Notes under the pieces: model-generated
Databases searched by the model: none
What the model was told of the DNA's origin: nothing
The model's input: only the letters and a program-made list of their open reading frames with translations
Part shown: positions 1 to 5,230 of the stretch, one piece after another
Layout of the letters: every line of letters starts with the position of its first letter
Numbering within the stretch: position 1 is the first letter of the stretch
Source: Oscillospiraceae bacterium
Lineage (GTDB): Bacteria; Bacillota; Clostridia; Oscillospirales; Oscillospiraceae
NCBI GenBank assembly: GCA_016287555.1
Contig: JAEFAK010000137.1
Location: 1-5,230, forward strand
Length of the DNA stretch: 5,230 nucleotides
Direction: 5' to 3'
Made by a program: the position numbers and the translations under genes

Positions 1-70
1 CGGATTCCTCCGCCGCCTTCAGGCGCTTGACCGCGCGGGGCGGATCGGCGCGAACTGCCGGTTCAGCCAT
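1..70 (-). CDS. Start of a downstream gene, possibly the partner 2-hydroxyacyl-CoA dehydratase subunit (partial, runs off the window)
   Basis: Only the first 23 codons are visible. The ATG is at 70-68, inside the 3' end of the preceding dehydratase gene, whose TGA is at 65-63, so the two genes overlap by 8 bases in different frames. A purine-rich AAAGGGGG at 86-79 sits 8 bases before this ATG and supports the start. The visible peptide is basic and Ala/Pro-rich, ending in a helix-like stretch (AVKRLKAAEES). No domain can be identified from so little. Genes for 2-hydroxyacyl-CoA dehydratase subunits are normally adjacent pairs, and the overlap implies translational coupling, so the second subunit of the same enzyme is the most likely identity. 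That identity is inferred from context only. An activator ATPase or a CoA transferase is a reasonable alternative. Confidence 0.55.
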   Translation of the reverse strand, partial: MAEPAVRADPPRAVKRLKAAEES

Positions 71-1235
71 TGCCCGCGCCCCCTTTCAGGCCGCGGACAA
101 AATCCGCGACCTTTTCTCCCAGTCCGGGATCCTTGTCCGCCGGATACGGCAGCTTGCTGAACGCCCGCGCAGAAATTCCGCGGGCGGCCAGCGCGTTCGC
201 TTCCTCCGGGAAATCCCAACTGGCGGCTTCTTCAAATTGGTTCATACAGACGGCCACGCCCCGGGCGCCCGCCTTCTGCGCCGCGGCGCACAGCGCGTCC
301 ACGCGCCGGGAGACGGCGGCCTTCTTGGGGGAGGGGGAGCGCTGCGTATAGCGGGCGGCCACAGCCTGCTCCGGCGGCAGCGCGGGGTCGGTATCCCCCT
401 CGTACCAGCGCATGCCGCAGTCGTGATCCTCCGCGGCGACGACCGCGCCGCAGTCTTCTATCATGTCGTAGATCGCCGTGTCGTACTGCCCCGTGCCACT
501 GAGGAAGACGCGCGGCCCGGTCAGCGCGGGCCAGCTCGCCGCCTCCCCGGCGACAGCCTTGACGAGCGCCGTATGCGCGGCCTTGTCCATATAAAAGCCC
601 GCGCCCGTTATGACGAGGGCCTCCGCGCCGGAGACGCGGGGTTCGGGCGCGAGGCGCAGCGCGGATATCTCCCGCAGCGCCGCGCGGTTTTCATTCAAAA
701 GTGCGATCGCCGCGGCGACGTCCCCGTCGGAGATGGGTCGCCCGGCCCAGGCCTCCGCCGTCTTACGGAACTCCGCCGCCGTGCGCTCGTTTGCGAGCTG
801 GAACCTGCGCGAGCGGGTGAAGAGCCAGTCGATGAACGCCGTCGGCGGGACGGGGCATTCCGGCTCCGTCCGGCGCAGCTCGCGCAGATAGAGGTAGATG
901 CGGACGAGCACGTCCGTCGAGTTGGAAACGGCGATATAGTCGCAGAGCTTCGCCGTCTCGCCGCGCACGATGCGGTCGAACTGGCTGCGGACGAGCGGAT
1001 CGAAGCAGGCCTCGAGCCAGCGGTCGGCCCCGGCGAGGTCCGTGTCCGGATCCGGCGGGATGCGCACGGGCATCATACCGCCCGCTATGACGTATTCCTC
1101 CGGGACGTCGTCTCCCAGACAGCCTACGACCCTGCCGCCCGCCGCGCGGAACTCCTCCGCGCCGCGCGCTCTGGTATTCCAGACGTCCAGCAGCCGGGAA
1201 AACGCGGGGCTTTCAAGGGCGCAATCTCGCAGCAT
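63..1235 (-). CDS. 2-hydroxyacyl-CoA dehydratase D-component family subunit (HgdB/BcrC-like), with atypical cluster ligands
   Basis: A 390-residue protein of typical family length, probably soluble and cytoplasmic. The family removes water from (R)-2-hydroxyacyl-CoAs, or reduces benzoyl-CoA-type substrates, by a ketyl-radical mechanism using [4Fe-4S] clusters and an ATP-driven activator. Visible signatures: the N-terminal GCLGDDVPEEYVIAGGMMPVR block (from about residue 38); Cys77 followed by VRS; YIAVSNSTDVLVRIY (about 100-114), equivalent to the usual CD-containing motif; AAEDHDCGMRW (about 267-277); and GVAVCMNQF...WDFPEE (about 326-345). Compared with the HgdB pattern, Cys77 is kept, but the second cluster cysteine position is Thr107 and the third is Glu335. 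Cys98 and Cys330 lie nearby but are displaced. The start at 1235 is supported by a strong AAGGGAGGGA site. The gene has its own promoter and is coupled to a downstream gene. Family assignment is firm. The substrate is unknown, and normal catalysis is uncertain because of the missing ligands. Confidence 0.9.
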   Translation of the reverse strand: MLRDCALESPAFSRLLDVWNTRARGAEEFRAAGGRVVGCLGDDVPEEYVIAGGMMPVRIPPDPDTDLAGADRWLEACFDPLVRSQFDRIVRGETAKLCDYIAVSNSTDVLVRIYLYLRELRRTEPECPVPPTAFIDWLFTRSRRFQLANERTAAEFRKTAEAWAGRPISDGDVAAAIALLNENRAALREISALRLAPEPRVSGAEALVITGAGFYMDKAAHTALVKAVAGEAASWPALTGPRVFLSGTGQYDTAIYDMIEDCGAVVAAEDHDCGMRWYEGDTDPALPPEQAVAARYTQRSPSPKKAAVSRRVDALCAAAQKAGARGVAVCMNQFEEAASWDFPEEANALAARGISARAFSKLPYPADKDPGLGEKVADFVRGLKGGAGNG

Positions 1236-1240
1236 CTTCG

Positions 1241-1250
1241 TCCCTCCCTT
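1241..1250 (-). promoter_or_regulatory. Ribosome-binding site of the dehydratase subunit
   Basis: On the minus strand this reads AAGGGAGGGA. Its GGAGG core ends 7 bases before the ATG at 1235-1233. It is a strong, well-spaced Shine-Dalgarno sequence and fixes the start of the dehydratase gene. Together with the promoter upstream it implies a short leader of about 30 bases. Confidence 0.8.
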
Positions 1251-1271
1251 GATCGTTCTTACTAACTAAAC

Positions 1272-1300
1272 AGTATACCGCATTTCACGCGAAATAGGAA
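1272..1300 (-). promoter_or_regulatory. Probable sigma-70-type promoter of the dehydratase operon
   Basis: On the minus strand a near-consensus -10 box, TATACT (1277-1272), is preceded by a 17-base spacer and a weak -35 box, TTCCTA (1300-1295). Transcription would begin near 1265, about 30 bases before the start codon. The region is locally AT-rich within GC-rich surroundings and lies just downstream of the terminator of the previous operon, as expected for an independent transcription unit. The poor -35 match suggests that an activator or another control may assist. Seen by eye only; no start site is known. Confidence 0.6.
1282..1295. promoter_or_regulatory. Operator-like inverted repeat within the promoter spacer
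   Basis: ATTTC (1282-1286) and GAAAT (1291-1295) form a palindrome around ACGC, lying almost exactly between the -35 and -10 boxes of the dehydratase promoter. Next to it, AATAGG occurs twice in tandem at 1293-1304, covering the -35 region. A repressor bound here would block RNA polymerase. The arms are only 5 bases long, so this may be chance, and the regulator is not identifiable. Confidence 0.3.
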
Positions 1301-1326
1301 TAGGCAAAACGCAGATACGATTCCAC

Positions 1327-1355
1327 AAAGACGGGCGCGATGCCTTCATCGCGCC
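1327..1355 (-). terminator. Second, weaker hairpin of a tandem terminator
   Basis: GGCGCGATG (1334-1342) and CATCGCGCC (1347-1355) form a perfect 9-bp stem with a 4-base loop. On the minus strand it is followed by CGTCTTTG, a poor U-tract, so alone it would be a weak intrinsic terminator. Its position just beyond the stronger hairpin at 1358-1392 suggests a back-up terminator or a 3'-end stabilising structure. Confidence 0.5.
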
Positions 1356-1357
1356 GC

Positions 1358-1392
1358 AAAGAAAACGGCGCAGTCCGCAAAGACTGCGCCGT
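1358..1392 (-). terminator. Rho-independent terminator of the hydratase-icd-DUF975 operon
   Basis: ACGGCGCAGTC (1365-1375) and GACTGCGCCGT (1382-1392) pair perfectly over 11 bp with a 6-base loop. On the minus strand the stem runs straight into TTTTCTTT (1365-1358). It begins 13 bases after the DUF975 stop codon. The plus strand has no T-run after the stem, so the terminator is directional. It separates the upstream operon from the dehydratase transcription unit. Confidence 0.85.
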
Positions 1393-1405
1393 AAGCGTGA
1401 TCCGG

Positions 1406-2191
1406 TCATATCGCGTTATCCGGTCTCGGATCTTGGAAGTCCCAGCTGCTGCGGCCGCAGAGCTCGCCGTAAAAGAGCGCGTAGGTCGTCGTGAAATGCG
1501 GCAGCTTCCAGATATAGAGGATGCCCATCGTGACCGCGCAGAGGAGATACCACGGCAGAAAGCTCAGGTCGAGCAGGAAGAGCTGCGCCTTGTGCCCGCG
1601 CATCATGAGCCGGCTCTCGCGCATGCAGCGGATCGGCCCCCAGTCGGGGTGGTCGAGCATGTTGTAGACGGTCATGCGGTAGGCGTAGGCGGCGATGACG
1701 CCGGGGACTATCAGAAAGCAGGTCAGCACGGCGACTATGACGCCCTGCACGACGCATATGACGAAGGTCTTCGTGACGAAGCGGAAGCCGACCTTGAGCT
1801 CGCCGTACCTCGCCTCCTCGCCGCGGCTGACCTTCAGGCAATAGGAATCGTAGCCGACGGCGACGCATCTGACGAGCAGCGCCAGCGCGAGGGAGAGGAC
1901 GATGGGAAGCCATATCGTCCTGTCATAGACGGGGCGGCTCATAATAAGGCCGCTCTTGCCCCAGGCCTCCTGAAAAAAGGAATACAGTTCCGCGTCGGAA
2001 CTCGTCATGCGCCCGTAGAGCAGATACATGAGGTATTCCGTCCATTCCGAGAGCTTGAGGACGAGCCGCTCGACGATGAAGCGCACGACCGTCGTTATTG
2101 CGAGAAAGAGCAGCGTCACCGCATAGGGCGAGGGCCGGGCGAAGAACATCCTGCGCCGCGCGGCGTATTTGAGTGTGAAGCGATCGATCAT
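1406..2191 (-). CDS. DUF975 family integral membrane protein, function unknown
   Basis: A 261-residue membrane protein. Hydrophobic segments occur at about residues 22-43, 92-116, 142-170 and 205-228, giving roughly four to five membrane spans. The second half carries the DUF975 signature: PGVIAAYAYRM, then acidic/Pro residues, MRESRLMMRGHK, then LFLLDLSFLPWYLL and a C-terminal FTTTYALFYGEL, about residues 163-244. DUF975 proteins are known mainly from Firmicutes and have no established function. The ATG at 2191-2189 is preceded by AAGGAG (2202-2197), which overlaps the stop codon of isocitrate dehydrogenase. The nine-base gap makes it the third gene of that operon, and the terminator follows directly. 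Its pairing with two TCA enzymes is unexplained; a transport or envelope role is conceivable, but nothing here shows it. No signal peptide or soluble enzymatic domain is visible. Confidence 0.85.
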   Translation of the reverse strand: MIDRFTLKYAARRRMFFARPSPYAVTLLFLAITTVVRFIVERLVLKLSEWTEYLMYLLYGRMTSSDAELYSFFQEAWGKSGLIMSRPVYDRTIWLPIVLSLALALLVRCVAVGYDSYCLKVSRGEEARYGELKVGFRFVTKTFVICVVQGVIVAVLTCFLIVPGVIAAYAYRMTVYNMLDHPDWGPIRCMRESRLMMRGHKAQLFLLDLSFLPWYLLCAVTMGILYIWKLPHFTTTYALFYGELCGRSSWDFQDPRPDNAI

Positions 2192-2200
2192 TGCGTCTCC

Positions 2201-3406
2201 TTATGCGAGCCTCGCAGCCAGGCGCGAGGCCGTTTCCGCGAGGAAGCGGCGGGTATTGACAGACTCCGCGGGCCCGTCGGCGAGCGCCGCGAGCTCCTTC
2301 GGCATGAGGCCGTCGTTCAAAGTGGCCAGCGTCGCGGCCTCGAGCGCGTCCGCGAAGGCGACGAGGTCGCTCAGCCCGTCGAACTCGCCGCGCTTTCTCA
2401 GCGCGCCGCTCCATGCGAATATGGTCGCGACGGGGTTGGTCGAGGTCTCCTCGCCGTTCCTGTATCTGTAATAGTGGCGCGTGACGGTGCCGTGCGCGGC
2501 CTCGAATTCGTATTTGCCGTCCGGCGAGACGAGGACGCTCGTCATCATCGCCAGCGAGCCGAACGCCGTCGAGATCATGTCGCTCATGACGTCGCCGTCG
2601 TAGTTCTTGCAGGCCCAGATGAAGCCGCCCTCGCTGCGCACGACGCGCGCGACCGCGTCGTCGACGAGGGTATAGAAGTATTCGATGCCGGCCTGCTCGA
2701 AGCGGGCGCGGTATTCCTCGAAGACGCGCGCGAATATGTCGCGGAACGCGCCGTCGTAGACCTTGGATATGGTGTCCTTGGCCGAGAACCATAGGCTCTG
2801 CTTCGTCGCAAGAGCGAAATTGAAGCAGGAGCGGGCGAAGCTCTCTATGGAGTCCTCGCGGTTGTGCATGCCGAGCAGGACGCCGGGGCCCTTGAGCGAT
2901 GCGACCTCGCGCCGCTCGACCTTGCCTGATCTGCCCGTAAATACGAGCTCGGCCGTGCCGCCCTCGCCGGTGCGCAGCTCGACGGCCTTGTAGATATCGC
3001 CGTAGGCGTGGCGCGCTATCGTGATGGGCTTTTTCCAGCCGCGCACGATGGGCTTGACTGAGTCGATGAGTATCGGCGTGCGGAAGACCGTCCCGTCCAT
3101 TATGCCGCGTATCGTCGCGTTCGGGCTCTTCCACATCTCGTGCAGGCCGTATTCCTTCACGCGGTCGGCGTTAGGCGTTATCGTCGCGCACTTGACGGCG
3201 ACGCCGAGACGCACGGCGGCGTTCGCCGCGTCGACGGTGACCTGATCGCCCGTGCGGTCGCGCTCAGGCAGGCCGAGGTCGTAGTACTCCGTCTTGAGGT
3301 CGACGAAGGGGAGTATGAGCTCGTCCTTGATCCATTGCCAGATGATCCGCGTCATCTCGTCTCCGTCCATTTCGACGACGGGGACGTTCATTTTTATCTT
3401 TTCCAT
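2201..3406 (-). CDS. icd: NADP-dependent isocitrate dehydrogenase (eukaryotic-type, homodimeric class)
   Basis: A 401-residue cytoplasmic enzyme that oxidatively decarboxylates isocitrate to 2-oxoglutarate with NADP+. It aligns almost without gaps to the human IDH1-like class, starting from the VEMDGDEMTRIIW block near the N-terminus. Substrate-binding residues are present: Thr77, Ser94 in KSPN, Arg100, Arg109 and Arg132 in the ARHAYGD motif, with catalytic Lys210. The metal-binding aspartates lie at about 249-250, 272 and 276 (NYDGDVMSD). NADP preference is indicated by AAHGTVTRHY, where Arg310 and His311 match the residues that contact the 2'-phosphate. Length is normal and nothing appears broken. 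It starts one base after the hydratase stop, with its ribosome-binding site inside that gene, so the two are probably translated together. The product feeds glutamate synthesis and yields NADPH. Identification is very secure. Confidence 0.97.
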   Translation of the reverse strand: MEKIKMNVPVVEMDGDEMTRIIWQWIKDELILPFVDLKTEYYDLGLPERDRTGDQVTVDAANAAVRLGVAVKCATITPNADRVKEYGLHEMWKSPNATIRGIMDGTVFRTPILIDSVKPIVRGWKKPITIARHAYGDIYKAVELRTGEGGTAELVFTGRSGKVERREVASLKGPGVLLGMHNREDSIESFARSCFNFALATKQSLWFSAKDTISKVYDGAFRDIFARVFEEYRARFEQAGIEYFYTLVDDAVARVVRSEGGFIWACKNYDGDVMSDMISTAFGSLAMMTSVLVSPDGKYEFEAAHGTVTRHYYRYRNGEETSTNPVATIFAWSGALRKRGEFDGLSDLVAFADALEAATLATLNDGLMPKELAALADGPAESVNTRRFLAETASRLAARLA

Positions 3407-3407
3407 C

Positions 3408-5230
3408 TTATTTCCTCCCGCGGCCGTACCAGTTTATCAGGCAGCCGTCAAGCAGAATCTCCTTTTCGTTCTCCGTGAGCGCGTCGAGCCTCAGCGAGAG
3501 GGGCTCGGCCTTCCCGCCGCGGATGAGAAAAGCCTTCACGTCGCACGGCGCGGAGCTCACGACTCCGCGTATATCCGGGACGTAGACCGCGTCGCCGTCG
3601 CGAAGCTCCGGCAGCTCCGAGGCCGTAAACGGCACGACGCCCCAGTTTATGAGGTTGCTGCGGTAGCGCTTGGTCGCGTATTCATAGCAGATGTTCGCTC
3701 CGCCGCCGAGGACCTTCTGGCAGGAGGCGGCCTGCTCGCGCGCGCTGCCGTCGCCGGGCTTTTTGGCAAATACGCAGGAGGCGTAATCGCACTTCGCGGC
3801 GAGCTTTTCCGGCTCGGAGGAGACGGCCGCGAGAGCCTCCGTCACCTCGGCGGGCACGTCGCCCGCGCGTCGGGCAAGGTCTGCCTGACGGACCTTCTTG
3901 GCCTGTGGGACGTAGTCCGGGGCGCGGCGCGAGAGCGCGAAATCCGAAAGGCGGACGGGGTTTGAGCGCAGCGAGGAGGTCTCGCCGCTGGGGATGAGCT
4001 CGTCCGTCGTCGTGACGTCGTCGTATATCGCCGCGCAGACGCGGAGCAGCAGATTCTCGCCCAGCGGGAACATCTTCGGCCAGTCTGTTATGTTGGGACC
4101 GAGGCGGAGCGTCTCTTCGGGCTTGGGAAGCCCGTAGCCGTCGTATATGCGCCCGTCGTAGATAGTCGGGTCGAAAACGAACTCGGAGCGCTCGAATTCA
4201 TAGTCTATGTCGCTCGCGGCGGTGATGACGCCGCCGTTTCTCGCCGTCGCGGCGATGGAGCGCGCGTCCATGAGCGCGACGGAGGCTATCTGCCCCTCGC
4301 CGGGCTTCGAGCCCTCGCGGGACATGAAGTTGCGCGTGGCGTGGCGGATGGAGAGAGCTCCGTCGGCGGGGGTGTCGCCCGCGCCGAAGCAGGGGCCGCA
4401 GAAGCTCGGCTTGATGACCGCGCCGGCCCGCAGGAGCTTTTCTATCGTACCGTCCCGCGTCAGCGCGAGGGCCGTGGGCGTGCTGGCGGGGTAGACGGAG
4501 AGGTTGAATTCCCCGTTTCCGACCATGCCGCCGTCGAGAATGGCGGCCGCCTCGGCTATATCGTCGTAGAGGCCGCCCGAGCAGCCGACTATGATGCCCT
4601 GCTGCGCAGTGACGCGCCCGTCCTTTATTTTGCCCGTGAGATCGAGCTTCACGCCCTCGAGCGAGCGGTTGCATTCCTCCTGGCAGCGCGATAGGATGCC
4701 CTCGGGATCGGCGTTGAGCTCGCGTATGGAGACGGCGTTGGAGGGGTGGAAGGGGAGAGCTATCATGCATTCCTGCGTCGAGAGATCCATATCCACGACC
4801 GCGTCGTACCATGCCCCCTCGTCGGGCCTGAGCTCGGCGAAGGCCTCGGGCCTTCCGACCGCGTCGAAATATTTCTTCGTTTCCTCGTCCGTTATCCATA
4901 TCGAGGAAAGGCAGGAAGTTTCCGTCGTCATGACGTCTATGCCGATGCGGAAATCCATCGGCAGCGCCGCGACGCCGGGCCCCGCGAATTCGAGTATCTT
5001 GTTTTTGACGAGCCCCTTCGGGAAGACCTCGCCGCACAGGGAGATGGCGACGTCGTGCGGGCCGACGCCGTGAGGGACTTCTCCGTGCACCCAGACGAGC
5101 ACGACCTCGGGCGCGTCGATGTCCCACGTGTTCATCAGCAGCTGCTTTGCCAGCTCGCCGCCGCCCTCGCCGACGCCCATGGTGCCGTAGCAGCCGTAGC
5201 GCGTGTGGCTGTCCGAGCCGAGTATCATGC
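3408..5230 (-). CDS. Aconitase-superfamily hydratase, probable aconitate hydratase (partial, N-terminus outside the window)
   Basis: The visible 606 residues cover most of a [4Fe-4S] hydratase that would isomerise citrate to isocitrate. Numbering is from the Met at 5228, which is internal: it sits directly before the ILGSDSHT motif that lies well inside aconitases, so perhaps 120-150 residues are missing. Seen in order: GSDSHT (4-9); first cluster cysteine, Cys216, in VGCSGG; Cys277 and Cys280 in FCGPCFG; substrate arginines Arg299 and Arg304 in TRNFMSR; then, after an Ala/Lys-rich linker (about 435-480), the swivel domain with GDGSAREQ (492-499) and RSNLINWGVVPF (523-534). All three cluster ligands and the catalytic serine, Ser495, are kept; the second serine of the usual GSSRE motif is Ala496. 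Divergence from mitochondrial AcnA suggests the YbhJ-like hydratase branch. The icd gene directly downstream strongly favours an aconitase role. Being the first visible gene, its promoter is off-window. Confidence 0.9.
   Translation of the reverse strand, partial: MILGSDSHTRYGCYGTMGVGEGGGELAKQLLMNTWDIDAPEVVLVWVHGEVPHGVGPHDVAISLCGEVFPKGLVKNKILEFAGPGVAALPMDFRIGIDVMTTETSCLSSIWITDEETKKYFDAVGRPEAFAELRPDEGAWYDAVVDMDLSTQECMIALPFHPSNAVSIRELNADPEGILSRCQEECNRSLEGVKLDLTGKIKDGRVTAQQGIIVGCSGGLYDDIAEAAAILDGGMVGNGEFNLSVYPASTPTALALTRDGTIEKLLRAGAVIKPSFCGPCFGAGDTPADGALSIRHATRNFMSREGSKPGEGQIASVALMDARSIAATARNGGVITAASDIDYEFERSEFVFDPTIYDGRIYDGYGLPKPEETLRLGPNITDWPKMFPLGENLLLRVCAAIYDDVTTTDELIPSGETSSLRSNPVRLSDFALSRRAPDYVPQAKKVRQADLARRAGDVPAEVTEALAAVSSEPEKLAAKCDYASCVFAKKPGDGSAREQAASCQKVLGGGANICYEYATKRYRSNLINWGVVPFTASELPELRDGDAVYVPDIRGVVSSAPCDVKAFLIRGGKAEPLSLRLDALTENEKEILLDGCLINWYGRGRK
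3413..3419 (-). promoter_or_regulatory. Ribosome-binding site of icd embedded in the hydratase 3' end
   Basis: The minus strand reads GGGAGGA, formed by the codons of the hydratase's last residues (Gly-Arg-Lys) just before its TAA at 3410-3408. The GGAGG core is 7 bases from the icd ATG at 3406-3404. Ribosomes finishing the hydratase terminate one base before the next start, favouring coupled translation and balanced amounts of the two consecutive enzymes. Confidence 0.75.

Noticed and set aside
63..1235. Dehydratase gene as a decaying pseudogene because of its lost cysteines
   Set aside because: The frame is full length without stops or shifts, the other motifs are intact, and it has a promoter, a strong ribosome-binding site and coupling to the next gene.
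27..1265. A 412-codon plus-strand open frame opposite the dehydratase subunit
   Set aside because: It is Arg-rich and low in complexity, and it mirrors a gene with clear family motifs, a strong ribosome-binding site and a promoter on the other strand.
1340..2794. A 484-codon open frame on the plus strand antisense to the DUF975 gene and icd
   Set aside because: The translation is rich in Arg, Glu, Asp and Ala without any recognisable domain, runs across two well-identified genes and through the terminator hairpins, and is explained by low stop-codon frequency opposite GC-rich genes.
1923..3134. A 403-codon minus-strand open frame overlapping icd and the DUF975 gene in another frame
   Set aside because: It is extremely Arg/His-rich, typical of a shifted reading of GC-rich codons. 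The overlapping icd frame is conserved residue by residue.
4198..5127. A 309-codon minus-strand open frame within the hydratase gene
   Set aside because: It is an Arg-rich out-of-frame shadow. The true frame holds all the aconitase motifs.
5226..5228. ATG at 5228 as the real start of the hydratase
   Set aside because: It lies directly before ILGSDSHT, which is well inside aconitase domains, and no ribosome-binding site can be assessed with two bases of upstream sequence. The gene continues beyond the window.

Overview
The window is GC-rich bacterial DNA, and every gene I can support lies on the minus strand, so transcription runs from high to low coordinates. The genes are an aconitase-superfamily hydratase, an NADP-type isocitrate dehydrogenase, a DUF975 membrane protein and a 2-hydroxyacyl-CoA dehydratase subunit. 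This points to a strict anaerobe that ferments amino acids. A high-GC clostridial Firmicute or a Synergistota member fits best: DUF975 favours the Firmicutes, while frequent ATA isoleucine codons despite high GC would suit Synergistota. The assignment is an inference, not a demonstration.

Layout in transcription order: (1) 5230-3408 is the aconitase-family hydratase, whose N-terminus lies outside the window. (2) 3406-2201 is NADP-dependent isocitrate dehydrogenase, starting one base after the hydratase stop, with its ribosome-binding site inside the hydratase's last codons. (3) 2191-1406 is a DUF975 integral membrane protein, nine bases further on. (4) 1405-1236 is a 170-base intergenic region with two tandem hairpins that should terminate this operon, followed by a separate promoter. 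(5) 1235-63 is a 2-hydroxyacyl-CoA dehydratase (HgdB/BcrC-like) subunit. (6) 70-1 is the first 23 codons of the next gene, overlapping the dehydratase stop by 8 bases and possibly encoding the partner subunit.

The first operon would convert citrate through isocitrate to 2-oxoglutarate, the oxidative arm of an incomplete TCA cycle that supplies glutamate. The second unit belongs to the radical dehydratase family used in amino-acid fermentation or aromatic-acyl-CoA reduction. A link through 2-hydroxyglutarate is possible but not shown.

The most unusual point is in the dehydratase subunit. By hand alignment against the remembered HgdB pattern, it lacks two of the three cysteines that normally bind the [4Fe-4S] cluster (Thr107 and Glu335 stand in their places). 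I see no mobile elements, CRISPR arrays, tRNA or rRNA genes, and no clearly new multi-gene system. The long open frames on the plus strand look like antisense shadows of the high-GC coding sequence.
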